From the NCBI RefSeq assembly GCF_002289345.1, contig NZ_NSDG01000056.1, positions 1 to 43,227 of the forward strand: a stretch of DNA of 43,227 bases, read 5' to 3'. Source of the DNA: Pseudoalteromonas sp. HM-SA03 (GTDB lineage Bacteria > Pseudomonadota > Gammaproteobacteria > Enterobacterales > Alteromonadaceae). The position numbers and the translations under genes were made by a program. This document shows, piece by piece, positions 33,615 through 42,525 of the stretch. The notes under the pieces are model-generated. The model saw only the letters and a program-made list of their open reading frames with translations, was not told the origin of the DNA and searched no databases. Every line of letters begins with the position of its first letter. The first letter of the stretch is position 1.

Positions 33615-34841
33615 TTATAAGCTCTTTTTAGGTGGCAGCACAACGTTTGAGAAGATAAGGCCAGCGATAAGAGACATAAATATTAAAAAGGTTTGTTGGC
33701 CAATATGGTCCGCATGAACAAAGCTTTGGCCTTCAATTAAAGAATTAAGTCCAATATAGGTTTTAGAACCAGGGACCAACACAATCAAACCTTGCATTGC
33801 AACAATGGACGCAGGGGCATTTACCACACGGTTAAAGACATTACTAAAAACACCCACTGCAAATGCCCCCACAAATGTACCAAGTGCATAATCAAAGTAA
33901 ACCGCAGAGCTGATACTGGCTGCGTAGGCGATAAAGCCAGATGCGAGCGACCAACTTGCATGGCGTAACTTTGTTCTAAAGATAATAACTAGGCTGCTAC
34001 AAAGTAATAGTACTGCAAGCCAAGCTGTCCAGCGTGGTAATGGTGATGGTTGTATAAAATCAACTTGACCAAAAAACGCAAACCCTAAACTGATCCCCAA
34101 AAATGCACCGAAGTAGAGCTTAAAGAGCAACATAATAGAGTCCATGACTCTTGCGGTGCCTGACACTAGATGACGAGCCGATAATTCAGCAAACCCAAGC
34201 GCCAGCGCCAAACCAGGTATAAACACGATAATGGCCGAAAGTACCACCAAACGAATGTTGATCTGTGGGTCAATGTACACAGACACAGCACAAGCAGCAA
34301 CCGCTGATACGATGGCGACCAAAGGCTCAAGCATATGTGTTACACGCTTGGAAATACTCGCCCAAAGCACGAATAAGTAAACCACAAGCGATAATAGCGC
34401 CGACCACCATACGTCATTCCAGCTAGTCCCCATCAGCATTGCAAACGCACCGCCTGAAGTTGCAAATGCAAGACCCGTCATTAACTTATTATATGGAGGC
34501 TTAGCGTGCAAAATGGCTTCAAGGCATTGTTCGGCTTCTTGAATTGAAAGCTCACCAGATAACACGCGTGTTGCAACGTCATCCGTATCTGCCAATGAAC
34601 CTAAATCATGGTCGCCAGGGTCAACACGTGCCACATGGGTATATTCTTCTTCATGACCTTCGGTCCAAATCACAAAAGTGACAGACGTCGGAGACATGAC
34701 AAAGGAAGACTTTAACCCTAAGTGTGTGGCTACTTCCATTAAGTGTGCTTCGAGTCGATAGGCAGGGGTACCGTATTTGTGAAGCATTTTGCCTAACTTC
34801 ACAATAAAGCGGCGTTTCTCTGTAAAGGTTGCGTTATTCAA
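33615..34841 (-). CDS. ThrE-family threonine/serine exporter
   Basis: 408 residues. The N-terminal cytoplasmic part (about 1-115; FIVKLGKMLHKYGTPAYRLE, HLGLKSSFVMSPTSVTFVIW) is the DUF1212 start of ThrE proteins. About ten transmembrane helices follow, with GLAFATSGGAFAMLMG, the GLALALGFAELSARHLVSGTAR region and a final KTYIGLNSLIEGQSF. Both halves are in one polypeptide, as in Corynebacterium ThrE, unlike the split YjjP/YjjB of E. coli. It should export threonine or serine, or related small acids, using the membrane potential. The start is TTG at 34841 with AAGG about 10 nt upstream; the next Met is at residue 19 inside the conserved domain, so TTG is preferred. Confidence 0.87.
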   Translation of the reverse strand: MNNATFTEKRRFIVKLGKMLHKYGTPAYRLEAHLMEVATHLGLKSSFVMSPTSVTFVIWTEGHEEEYTHVARVDPGDHDLGSLADTDDVATRVLSGELSIQEAEQCLEAILHAKPPYNKLMTGLAFATSGGAFAMLMGTSWNDVWWSALLSLVVYLFVLWASISKRVTHMLEPLVAIVSAVAACAVSVYIDPQINIRLVVLSAIIVFIPGLALALGFAELSARHLVSGTARVMDSIMLLFKLYFGAFLGISLGFAFFGQVDFIQPSPLPRWTAWLAVLLLCSSLVIIFRTKLRHASWSLASGFIAYAASISSAVYFDYALGTFVGAFAVGVFSNVFNRVVNAPASIVAMQGLIVLVPGSKTYIGLNSLIEGQSFVHADHIGQQTFLIFMSLIAGLIFSNVVLPPKKSL

Positions 34842-34866
34842 CGAAAGAGAACCTTAAATATGTAAT

Positions 34867-34895
34867 GCCAATTCTACTGAATGAAGCGAATTGGC
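34867..34895. repeat. inverted repeat in the thrE leader
   Basis: GCCAATTC (34867-34874) and GAATTGGC (34888-34895) are exact complements with a 13-bp spacer, starting 26 bp upstream of the exporter start. It could be an operator, a leader hairpin or a small genomic repeat; its CAATT core resembles the ends of the MITE-like element. Confidence 0.5.
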
Positions 34896-35173
34896 GAAAA
34901 TGTTAAAAAAGTATGGTGTTTGAAATTAAAAAAATCAAACTGAGCTCATCATGGGTACGCGCTGCTAGTAAGATACATATCATTCTAGATTTTAGTGATG
35001 TTTTTGCTCACGAATTTGATATTCGCAACAGACTATTTGCATAGGTAAATTTGGCGGCCAAGATTGCTGCGAATTCTATCCAGATTCTCAGTAATGTCTA
35101 TAGTTTTGGCCGCAAATATTTGCATTTTTTATAAACAGGTCTCAGCACTACATTTATTACTAAGCGCTAGGAG
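34896..35173. other. intergenic stretch
   Basis: AT-rich, no gene supported. The plus-strand ORF that begins at 35064 runs antisense through the LacI gene and is treated as a shadow. No clear terminator for the LacI gene was seen. Confidence 0.4.
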
Positions 35174-36184
35174 TTACGATGATTCTCTGATCTGCAATGA
35201 AACATCTACCAAGGTTCTAACGGCAGGTTGTGATTTGTTTAAAATTTCGGATAACGTATGGCATGTCCGCTTACCGATGTCGTCGGCATCAATTCTGATA
35301 CTCGTTAATGCGGGCTTCATCAGCTGGGAGTCTTGCAAGTCATCAAAACCGACAACCTTGATGTCTTCACCAGGTACTAGTCCGTGTTCGCGCATGGCTT
35401 CAATTGCACCATATGCAATGACGTCACTAAAGCAAACGATAGCTTTTATCTCTTTATGGTTAGCGATGAGAGTATTAAACGCTTCTCGGCCCCCTTGACG
35501 ATTTGTTGGAGCTGCGATCGCAGGTTGCGCTTCATTTAATCCATTAAGCTTTAGAGCGCTTTGGAAACCAGACAGTCGTTCATGGTAATCAGAGATTTCA
35601 GGGGTGCCACCAAGAAAAGCAATGTCTTTTATGCCTTGCTCAATGAGGTGAGTTGTTGCTAGGTGAGTCCCTTTTTTATTGTCAGGTAGAATACAGGGGG
35701 CTTTCGCGAAGGCCACTTCACGCATAATGGTAATAACTGGAAATCCAGAGTCAGCCAATTGGTCCAGCCACTCTCGAGGGGTACTTGGTGCTGGCACCAT
35801 AACAAAGGCACAAACGTTGTATTCTTTAAGAGTATTAACGACTTGGCGCTGGCGATTAAAATCTTCACCTGTATTTACCAGCATAGGCACCATACCTAAT
35901 GCGTAAATATGCTTTTCTAATCCGACAGCAAGCTGAGCAGAGTACGGGTTAGTTAAGTCGTTGATAACAACCGCAACGAGATTAGACTTTTTACTACGTA
36001 GCGCTGCTGCGTCGCGATTATAAACATACCCCAGCTTTTCGATGGCTTTTAATACTTTCTCTTTGCTTTTATCACTGACTTTATCACTATGGGTTAGGAC
36101 AAGGGATACTGTTGATTTAGAAACTTGTGCCTCTTCGGCAACATCAAAAATGGTAACCTTAGCGAGTTTTTTATCGTTGTTCAT
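35174..36184 (-). CDS. LacI-family transcriptional repressor
   Basis: 336 residues from ATG 36184 (MNNDKKLAKVTIFDVAEEAQ); five more residues are possible upstream. The N-terminal LacI HTH covers about 9-55 (VTIFDVAEEAQVSKSTVSLV, LTHSDKVSDKSKEKV) with hinge helix NRDAAALRSKKS. The periplasmic-binding-protein-like effector domain follows (VVINDLTNPYSAQLAVGLEK, CFSDVIAYGAIEAMREHGL, VVGFDDLQDSQLMKPALTSI). Such repressors bind sugars or nucleosides. It is divergent from the S9D-type peptidase gene 137 bp away and probably represses it or itself. A peptidase target would be unusual for this family. Confidence 0.92.
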   Translation of the reverse strand: MNNDKKLAKVTIFDVAEEAQVSKSTVSLVLTHSDKVSDKSKEKVLKAIEKLGYVYNRDAAALRSKKSNLVAVVINDLTNPYSAQLAVGLEKHIYALGMVPMLVNTGEDFNRQRQVVNTLKEYNVCAFVMVPAPSTPREWLDQLADSGFPVITIMREVAFAKAPCILPDNKKGTHLATTHLIEQGIKDIAFLGGTPEISDYHERLSGFQSALKLNGLNEAQPAIAAPTNRQGGREAFNTLIANHKEIKAIVCFSDVIAYGAIEAMREHGLVPGEDIKVVGFDDLQDSQLMKPALTSIRIDADDIGKRTCHTLSEILNKSQPAVRTLVDVSLQIRESS

Positions 36185-36186
36185 GC

Positions 36187-36200
36187 TAATTCGTATCAAT
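36187..36200. promoter_or_regulatory. candidate LacI-type operator
   Basis: An imperfect 14-bp palindrome, AATTCGTATCAATT, matched at five of seven arm positions, lies directly upstream of the repressor start in the divergent region shared with the peptidase gene. It is the size and place of a LacI-family operator but is not a strong match to any known one. Confidence 0.3.
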
Positions 36201-36321
36201 TATGGCTGGTTAAGTGACTAAGTGTACATCAAGTTTTCATCGCATTAAATCGCAAATCTCTGCACATTTCCCGATAATCGTTATATGATCACCTGCTAAA
36301 CGCCGAAGATAGGTAAATACA

Positions 36322-38805
36322 GTGAAATTATTAAAACAAATCACATTTATCATATTAATGACTACCGTATCATATACGGTATGTGCACAAGAGCAAGGCT
36401 ACATGACACCTTCTCCAGAGCTAGCAAAGCTTGTTGATGCACCATTGATCCCAACCTCTAAATTGAGTGCAAATGGTAATTGGTTGGCATTGTTACAGCG
36501 CAATAGGGTGCTCACGCTCGAAGAGCTTGGGCAGCCAGAGCAAGCGCTTGCGGGGATAAAGTTCAACCCACAAACCTTTATGCGGACCTCCAGCCGCCAA
36601 TATAGCTCTATTGAGTTTAAACATGTCGCAACCGGTGCCTTAATTAAGGTGACAGGTCTACCTAAAGGCAAGATTAAGTCTCCAAGCTGGAGTGCAGATA
36701 GCCGCTATCTTGCCTTTATTCTTGAACAAGAAAATAGTGCTACGCTTTGGGCTTACGATATTGAGCAGCGCAACCTTAAACAGCTCACTCAATCAACTTT
36801 AAATGGCGTGGTTACTTCAACTCCATACCAGTGGTTGCCAGACAGTACTGCGATTATCGCGAATATTGCTACTAATCATGGCAAACAGCCAAGCGCAAAA
36901 GATAAATCCAGCCTAACGCCAATAGTACAAACCACATCTGGCAAAAAAGCATCGACACGCACTTATCAGAACTTATTGTCTAGTCCCTATGATATTCAGC
37001 TATTTAAGTTCTATTCTGAGGGGCAGCTAATTAAGCTAAATCTTAATGCCAGTGCGCAGCAAATTGGTAACCCAACCTATCTTAAACATTTCTCTGTTTC
37101 GCCAGACTCTACCAATCTAGTGGTCGGTATGATGGCCGATCCTTTCTCATTCCAAGTGCCTTACAGCCGTTTTCCTGCGGTATGGCAGGTGTGGGGAATG
37201 CGCGGCTATCCATTATTTGAAGTTACAAGGCAGCCACTAGCCGACGCACTGCCTGCGGGCTTTGATAGCGTGAGAGAAGGGCCCCGCGAGATCCAATGGC
37301 GTGACGACCATGGCGCGACGCTAATATGGGCCGAAGCGCAAGATGGTGGGGACATGAGTGCGAAGGTTGACTATCATGATCACCTTTACACGATTAGTTC
37401 GCCATTCAAAAAAGAGCCTGAACTTTTCGCAAAAGTAGAGCGTCGTTTTTCGAGTATTGAATGGGCTGATAACAATGTCGCGATTTTGAATGAGTGGCGC
37501 TTTGCCGATCGCAGTGTTCGTTCTTCTGTATTTTCTCCGCGCAATCCAGAGCAAAACCGCGTGGTGTTTTCAGAGCGCAGTTATAATGATGCATACAAAG
37601 ATCCTGGCAATTTTGTATATGAAAATAGTGATTTAGGTTCAAGAGTATTGAAGCTAGTTGGAGGCAGGTATTTGTTTTTAACGGGCGACGGTGCATCGGC
37701 GAAAGGCAACATTCCTTTTTTAGATCGTTTTGACGTAAAAACCAACACTTCAACTCGTATTTGGCAGTCGAGCGAACCTTATTACGAAAGAGTGCGTGCA
37801 ATGTTAGATGACGAAGGTATGCGCTTTATTACTGTGCGAGAATCGCGCCAAGAGCAACCTAACTTTTTTGTCCGTGACTTACAGTTTGATACGTTGGAGC
37901 AGCTAACTAAGTTTGCGCATCCATATCCTGCATTTAAAGGCGTTGTAAAAGAGCAAATCAAGTACAAACGTGATGATGGCGTTGAGTTATCCGGCAATCT
38001 GTATCTTCCTACAGATTATGACCCATCAAAAGGCCGTATACCTGTGTTGATGTGGGCTTATCCGCTCGAGTTTAAAGATAAAGCCGTTGCCTCGCAGGTA
38101 CGTGAATCGCCTTATCAATTCCCATATATTGGCTATTGGGGGCCAATGCCGTATTTAGCAAAAGGTATTGCTGTTTTTGATGATCCGACGATGCCGATAG
38201 TTGGGTCTGGCGACACACAACCAAATGATACATTTAGGCAGCAATTGGTTGCGAGTGCGAAAGCTGCTGTTGATACCTTAGTAGAAAAAGGTATAGCAGA
38301 TCCTAAGCGCATTGCGATTGCAGGGCATTCTTATGGAGCATTTATGGTGGCGAACTTACTCGCCCATAGTGACTTGTTTGCCACTGGTATTGCACGAAGC
38401 GGGGCTTATAATCGCACCTTGACGCCATTTGGTTTTCAGGGAGAGCCGCGTAACTTCTGGGAAGCACAAAACGTCTATGCCTCTATGTCTCCTTTCTTCC
38501 ACGCGGAAAAAATCAACGAACCTATGTTGATGATCCATGGAGAGGAAGATCCAAACTCAGGAACTTTTCCTATGCAATCTAAACGTATGTTTGCTGCAAT
38601 GAATGGCTTGGGTGGTAATGCTAGGCTGGTGATGTTGCCAGAAGAAGGCCATGGCTATAAAGCACGAGAGAGTATTTTACATGTACTTTGGGAGCAAGAG
38701 CAGTGGCTTGAAAAGTATCTGTTCCCTGAGAAGGAAGAAGCAACCCCTGAAGACACGTCAACAGATGAAATGATTTCGGTCGCAACGGAAGCGACAGTTA
38801 ACTAA
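36322..38805 (+). CDS. secreted S9D-type (glutamyl endopeptidase-like) prolyl oligopeptidase family peptidase
   Basis: 827 residues from a GTG at 36322 (AGG about 9 nt upstream). Signal peptide 1-22 (ending VCA). Residues about 40-540 are a propeller region (SPSWSADSRYLAFIL-like blades). The hydrolase domain has the nucleophile in IAGHSYGAFMVANLLAHSDL (Ser670), Asp743 in HGEEDPNSGTFP and His777 in EEGHGY. The GHSYGAFM motif with RSGAYNRTLTPFGFQ after it matches the S9D group that includes chloroplast glutamyl endopeptidase, rather than DPP IV or oligopeptidase B. Predicted cleavage after Glu. The C-terminus is a short acidic tail. A LacI-type gene diverges from it, implying regulated expression. 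Confidence 0.87.
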   Translation: MKLLKQITFIILMTTVSYTVCAQEQGYMTPSPELAKLVDAPLIPTSKLSANGNWLALLQRNRVLTLEELGQPEQALAGIKFNPQTFMRTSSRQYSSIEFKHVATGALIKVTGLPKGKIKSPSWSADSRYLAFILEQENSATLWAYDIEQRNLKQLTQSTLNGVVTSTPYQWLPDSTAIIANIATNHGKQPSAKDKSSLTPIVQTTSGKKASTRTYQNLLSSPYDIQLFKFYSEGQLIKLNLNASAQQIGNPTYLKHFSVSPDSTNLVVGMMADPFSFQVPYSRFPAVWQVWGMRGYPLFEVTRQPLADALPAGFDSVREGPREIQWRDDHGATLIWAEAQDGGDMSAKVDYHDHLYTISSPFKKEPELFAKVERRFSSIEWADNNVAILNEWRFADRSVRSSVFSPRNPEQNRVVFSERSYNDAYKDPGNFVYENSDLGSRVLKLVGGRYLFLTGDGASAKGNIPFLDRFDVKTNTSTRIWQSSEPYYERVRAMLDDEGMRFITVRESRQEQPNFFVRDLQFDTLEQLTKFAHPYPAFKGVVKEQIKYKRDDGVELSGNLYLPTDYDPSKGRIPVLMWAYPLEFKDKAVASQVRESPYQFPYIGYWGPMPYLAKGIAVFDDPTMPIVGSGDTQPNDTFRQQLVASAKAAVDTLVEKGIADPKRIAIAGHSYGAFMVANLLAHSDLFATGIARSGAYNRTLTPFGFQGEPRNFWEAQNVYASMSPFFHAEKINEPMLMIHGEEDPNSGTFPMQSKRMFAAMNGLGGNARLVMLPEEGHGYKARESILHVLWEQEQWLEKYLFPEKEEATPEDTSTDEMISVATEATVN

Positions 38806-38823
38806 CAGTAAATCGATACAATG

Positions 38824-38848
38824 GAGGGGGTAGTAGATCTACTCCCTC
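38824..38848. terminator. hairpin between the S9D peptidase and rhtA genes
   Basis: GAGGGGGTAG (38824-38833) pairs with CTACTCCCTC (38839-38848), including one G-T pair. It lies between two convergent stops (38805 and 38885) and can serve both, but T-runs are short. Confidence 0.65.
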
Positions 38849-38884
38849 TATTTACTTGACTCAGTTATACGAAAATTAAGCTAC

Positions 38885-39733
38885 CTACTCTTTACTGGAT
38901 ACTGAACTGCCGACGGAAGCGATAATTACCATAAAAATGGCAAGCCATTGCCAAACAGTCAGCAACTCTCCAAGAATTAAAAAGCCAGCCAACGCCGCAA
39001 CCGCAGGTTCAACGCTCATTAAAATACTAAACCCTTGTGCGGGCATTTTTCGAAGCGCTACCATTTCTAGGCTATAAGGTAGGGCGCTTGATAATAAACC
39101 AATCGCGATACCTAATGGGATCAGTGACCAATCTAGGAGGGCTGCACCTTGTGACACCACGCCAAACGGCACGATAGCAAGGGCAGCAACCGTCATGCCG
39201 ATTGCCACAGTCACCCCGCCGGAGCTTTCATTGCCTGAGCGCTTACCGTAGAGAATATATCCAGCCCAACAAGCGCCAGCAACCAAGGCTAAAGCAACAC
39301 CGACTGGGTCTAAACCATTGACATCGCCAAGATCTGGTAACAATAGCAAGATCCCCAAAATAGCAAATGCAACCCACAAATAATCACGTTTCCGTTTAGA
39401 TGAAAACAGCGCTACGGCGAGCGGCCCAGTAAACTCTAATGCCACACCAATGCCAATAGGGATACGTTCAATGGCATAGTAAAAGGTGATATTCATGCCG
39501 CCCAGGCATAGGCCATAAACGATGAGTGGTCGCCAGTTTGTTGGTAAATGACGCCAAGGTTTGAACACTAAGCATAAAATAAGAGCTGAAAATCCAAGGC
39601 GATATGCTGTGGTTCCCTCGGGCCCCACAAACGGAAATAACTGCTTGGCAATAGAGGCACCGGATTGAATGGTGACCATAGCGCAAAGTAGGCATAAAAT
39701 CGCAATGACAAAGTCGCGGCTAAGTAGTGGCAT
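38885..39733 (-). CDS. rhtA: EamA-family exporter, RhtA-like
   Basis: 282 residues, ten predicted transmembrane helices in two five-helix EamA repeats. IQSGASIAKQLFPFVGPEGT at the N-terminus, IERIPIGIGVALEFTGPLAV in the middle and MLSYSLEMVALRKM-like sequence (ALPYSLEMVALRKMPAQGFS) late in the chain are typical of RhtA, the inner-membrane threonine/homoserine exporter. The usual LSTxLPY-type segment reads LSSALPYS. It should move amino acids or their analogues out of the cell by proton exchange. It stands alone, convergent with the S9D peptidase. Substrate is inferred from the family. Confidence 0.87.
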   Translation of the reverse strand: MPLLSRDFVIAILCLLCAMVTIQSGASIAKQLFPFVGPEGTTAYRLGFSALILCLVFKPWRHLPTNWRPLIVYGLCLGGMNITFYYAIERIPIGIGVALEFTGPLAVALFSSKRKRDYLWVAFAILGILLLLPDLGDVNGLDPVGVALALVAGACWAGYILYGKRSGNESSGGVTVAIGMTVAALAIVPFGVVSQGAALLDWSLIPLGIAIGLLSSALPYSLEMVALRKMPAQGFSILMSVEPAVAALAGFLILGELLTVWQWLAIFMVIIASVGSSVSSKE

Positions 39734-39900
39734 TGAGACCCCAATAAGATAAATAACAAGCTTAAAAATGGCGATATAAGGCTAGTCTAATCGTGTCTAA
39801 ATAATGGCTCAATTACTTTTGTATATTTTATGCCTTTCTTGGTTTCTGAAATGGTTATTTGTTGATTTGGTTACTTTTAATTTTCAATGTTTTCTTTTTA

Positions 39901-40701
39901 TTATCGTTCCAATTTTTCTTGCGTACTCAGGTAGTTAAACCAAGCACTTTCATGCCTTTGCATATTTTTATGCTTTTTCGAGTTCAAGTGTGCGAGCTTA
40001 TCGCTGTCATTGATAAAAGGGCCAGCCCTACAGATAGTGCAGTAATTATCACCCAAATAATCAGGTACTTTGAGCTTTTCTTTGATGACGTGAGCAGGGT
40101 TAACAGACCAGTAATAGCTAATACCGCTGGTGTCTTTTACGTGTTTATCACGGTCGACATTACGAATTTGATACTCTGGGAATTGTGAAATATCAAATCG
40201 AGATTGGCCGAGGTAATATTGCTCAAGTCCGTTGACAAGGCTGCCTTCTAGATCCCACTCAATATAGGGTTTTACGTCCTTTGAGGTAATGATCCCGAGC
40301 TGAGCGCCATTTGGGTCAAGTGCATAAGCCGCTGCGTTTATTAAGAATTCTCGCAGCAATTTCCGATTGAGGCTGTTAACGCTCAAGGTCTGGTTTTGGA
40401 AGCTTTCAAACGAATCAAATGCAGGAATGAGAGGAAATTGAAAAATAACTGCATCGAAGGCATGCGGCGGCACTTTTTGCCAACAATGTGCCTCAGTGAC
40501 ATCAAATTGAGTCACAACATTAACCCCTAAATCATGCAGCTTATCAAATGCATTATCTTGATATTTATGCTTAAGTTCATTTTCACTATCGTACACACTG
40601 GCAGTAAGGTGGGCTGGAGCAAAATGTTTTGCTAATGAATATGAAAAGCTTAAATCGCCATCGCCAACGGTAAGAATACGCCAGTTTTTATCGAGTATCA
40701 T
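39901..40701 (-). CDS. BMT5-like (DUF2431) Rossmann methyltransferase with C-terminal U1-type zinc finger
   Basis: 266 residues. The N-terminus (WRILTVGDGDLSFSYSLAKH) is the S-adenosylmethionine-binding GDGDxSFS motif of the BMT5-like/DUF2431 family, whose yeast member methylates N3 of a uridine in 25S rRNA. FDAVIFQFPL at 82-91 matches the catalytic-side motif of the family (normally FNFPH). The C-terminus (219-250) carries C221-x2-C224-x13-H238-x5-H244, a U1-like C2H2 zinc finger more common in eukaryotic RNA-binding proteins. An RNA substrate is therefore likely. Ribosome site poor; ATG 40701 begins the conserved domain. Next to the immunity-gene array but unrelated in function as far as can be seen. 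Confidence 0.72.
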   Translation of the reverse strand: MILDKNWRILTVGDGDLSFSYSLAKHFAPAHLTASVYDSENELKHKYQDNAFDKLHDLGVNVVTQFDVTEAHCWQKVPPHAFDAVIFQFPLIPAFDSFESFQNQTLSVNSLNRKLLREFLINAAAYALDPNGAQLGIITSKDVKPYIEWDLEGSLVNGLEQYYLGQSRFDISQFPEYQIRNVDRDKHVKDTSGISYYWSVNPAHVIKEKLKVPDYLGDNYCTICRAGPFINDSDKLAHLNSKKHKNMQRHESAWFNYLSTQEKLER

Positions 40702-41066
40702 GGAGCTGTCTAAGTCAGTAAAAGGAGGAGTTTATCAAACTAGGCTGTTATCTTGTAGCAATTGGCTCTTTTCTGATGGATTTATTAGTTTAAAGCCAAC
40801 TAAACAAACCAGCCAAACGTCAGAATCTTTCAACAACGATTGCAATGCTGGTGATTGCGCCGTAAAAAAGAATAGCGCGAGCTGTGAAATTGTTCTCTTA
40901 CTACAGGTTGGTTGTATTGAATGTTCTGCTGTCGCCATACAGGATACTTTGAGTATGGATTTTATCTCAATATCAAGGTGTCTAAAGACAAAAGAGCAAA
41001 ATGCCTTGAGAAAAATATACTGGTTTAATTGAGCAGCACAGACTTGCAATATTTTAGGAAATTAGA
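40702..41066. other. 365-bp stretch open on both strands, no gene chosen
   Basis: Both strands hold an ORF of about 105 codons (40700-41032 plus; 40735-41049 minus), neither recognised. The plus frame starts at the CATG shared with the methyltransferase start and lacks a ribosome site. The minus frame is Cys/Phe/Leu-rich. An AAAGGAGG sequence at about 40722 on the plus strand has no start codon at proper distance. One of the frames may be real, but the evidence does not decide. Confidence 0.4.
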
Positions 41067-41528
41067 ATGGACTTTGAAAACAGTTATCCAAAAACAAGCT
41101 TACTTGAGATCCAAGCGCTCAGTAATGAACTTGAACTTCAACTCCCCAAAGAATATATAGATTTTCTTCTAAAGTTTAATGGTGGTCAGCCTAATAAAAA
41201 TCAGTTTACTAAACAAAATTCTGACGGTGAATTGCTTTTTGACTTTGACATTAATGTTTTATTTGGAATTGGCAGAAATGATACTCGCTTTGACTTATTA
41301 ACTATGTTCTCTATTTATTGCGATAGCATTCCCGAAGAACTCCTGCCGATCGGTGGTGATGGCATAGGTAATGTTATTTGCATTGGTGTAGATGGTGCGC
41401 AAAAAGGCGGCGTATTTATATGGTGGAAAGATAAACAGGTTGATGAAGGTGCCAATCCAGATTATCAAAATGTCGACTTAATTGCGTCATCATTTACTGA
41501 CTTTTTAACAGGTTTTAGCGTTACCTAG
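41067..41528 (+). CDS. SMI1/KNR4 (SUKH) family immunity protein
   Basis: 153 residues, ATG after AGGAAATTAGA. The sequence follows the SUKH-1 plan: EIQALSNELELQLPKEYIDF, LLKFNGGQPN, then LLPIGGDGIGNVICIGVDGA and GGVFIWWKDKQ, ending in a helix (SSFTDFLTGF). SUKH proteins bind and neutralise toxins delivered by polymorphic or contact-dependent toxin systems. It is cytoplasmic, with no signal peptide. First member of an immunity-gene array; no toxin precedes it, so it is either orphan or separated from its partner. Confidence 0.88.
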   Translation: MDFENSYPKTSLLEIQALSNELELQLPKEYIDFLLKFNGGQPNKNQFTKQNSDGELLFDFDINVLFGIGRNDTRFDLLTMFSIYCDSIPEELLPIGGDGIGNVICIGVDGAQKGGVFIWWKDKQVDEGANPDYQNVDLIASSFTDFLTGFSVT

Positions 41529-41767
41529 CGCTTTAGACTGAATAGAAACATCAGCAATCGCTGATATAGCAACGAATTGTAATAGCTGGAAGTGCAAGGT
41601 GAGGCTCGTGTTTGCAGGTATATAGGTGTGCACTGGAATGAAGGAGATTGTGATCTGGATAAAGATAAAACATGAAGCCTTATTGACACAGAGGTAAGGA
41701 AGCCGAGAAAGTACTAAGAGCTTTGGTCACGGGACCACTTATATATGGATCTGCATAGGTGCAAATA

Positions 41768-42448
41768 ATGAACAAGTTTTTTGATAATTTTTATAATTAC
41801 AAGGGTTTTGGGCCAGCTATTAAAGCGATAACACCAACAGAAGAAATATTATGTGAATATAAACACCAGTTACCTGAAAGGTTGCTGGAGTATTGGCGGC
41901 AGTATGGTTTTTGTGGTTGGGGGAGCGGCATCTTTTGGACGGTAAACCCGTCTGAATATAGTGATGTACTGAAAGCATGGTTAGAAGGTGTAGACTTTGA
42001 TAAGAAAGAAAGGGATGAAAACTACAATGTTATAGGCTTAAGCGCTTTTGGAGAAATTATTGTATGGGGTAAAGAGTCAGGAAATAGTATAGATATCAAC
42101 TCAGTTTACGGAATGATTTTTCCTTCAGATAATACTGATAAGTTAGCAGAGCGCGGAGAAGAAAGGATGATTGATCTTTATTACGCAGTGCTCAATAAAG
42201 AAAACTTGGATTTGGACGATGTCAATGAACAGCCTCTTTTCGAACGTGCGGTAGAGAGGTTAGGCCCACTTGAAAATGGTGAGATTTATGGCTTTGTACC
42301 AGCTATTGCGCTTGGTGGTGAGCCTCAGCTTGAAAATCTTCAAAAAGTAAAAGCCACAGAGCATTTGGCCTTTTTGGCTGAGCTTGGAGAGAAGCGTGTT
42401 ATGACGGATATAGTCACATTGGCTAAAAACTTGCCCCATAACCAATAA
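41768..42448 (+). CDS. GAD-like / DUF1851 immunity protein (Tdi1-type)
   Basis: 226 residues from ATG 41768 (AGG about 9 nt upstream); a GTG at 41759 adds three residues. The N-terminal GAD-like domain (KHQLPERLLEYWRQYGFCGW, GSGIFWTVNPSEYSDVLKAW) is followed by a DUF1851 domain (LSAFGEIIVW, then the FVPAIALGGEP segment and a C-terminal helix). The same pair of domains is found in Tdi1, the immunity protein for the type VI DNase effector Tde1. It probably neutralises a nuclease-type toxin in the cytoplasm. It lies 239 bp after the SUKH gene; no toxin lies between. Confidence 0.8.
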   Translation: MNKFFDNFYNYKGFGPAIKAITPTEEILCEYKHQLPERLLEYWRQYGFCGWGSGIFWTVNPSEYSDVLKAWLEGVDFDKKERDENYNVIGLSAFGEIIVWGKESGNSIDINSVYGMIFPSDNTDKLAERGEERMIDLYYAVLNKENLDLDDVNEQPLFERAVERLGPLENGEIYGFVPAIALGGEPQLENLQKVKATEHLAFLAELGEKRVMTDIVTLAKNLPHNQ

Positions 42449-42525
42449 TATTTTTAGGTCCTATCACTATGCTATCTATAGTGATTTAAAACAAATTTGG
42501 TACTATCGAAACATCGGAGATATAG
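42449..42525. other. short gap
   Basis: No gene. CTATCACTATGCTATCTATAGTGAT contains a loose inverted repeat (ATCACTAT/ATAGTGAT, about 42464-42484) downstream of the DUF1851 gene, possibly a weak terminator. Confidence 0.3.

Noticed and set aside
35064..35498. 144-codon ORF on the plus strand
   Set aside because: It lies mostly antisense to the well-supported LacI gene, lacks a ribosome site and has no recognisable features.
40720..40732. Strong AAAGGAGG ribosome-site-like sequence
   Set aside because: No ATG, GTG or TTG lies at a workable distance downstream on the plus strand.
40700..41049. Opposed ORFs of 110 and 104 codons
   Set aside because: Each is open but neither has a ribosome site, a family signature or convincing composition. 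I could not decide and listed the stretch as unassigned.
41529..41767. Degenerate Rhs or toxin tail between the two immunity genes
   Set aside because: Short protein-like runs are visible, but none carries a recognisable Rhs core or toxin motif.
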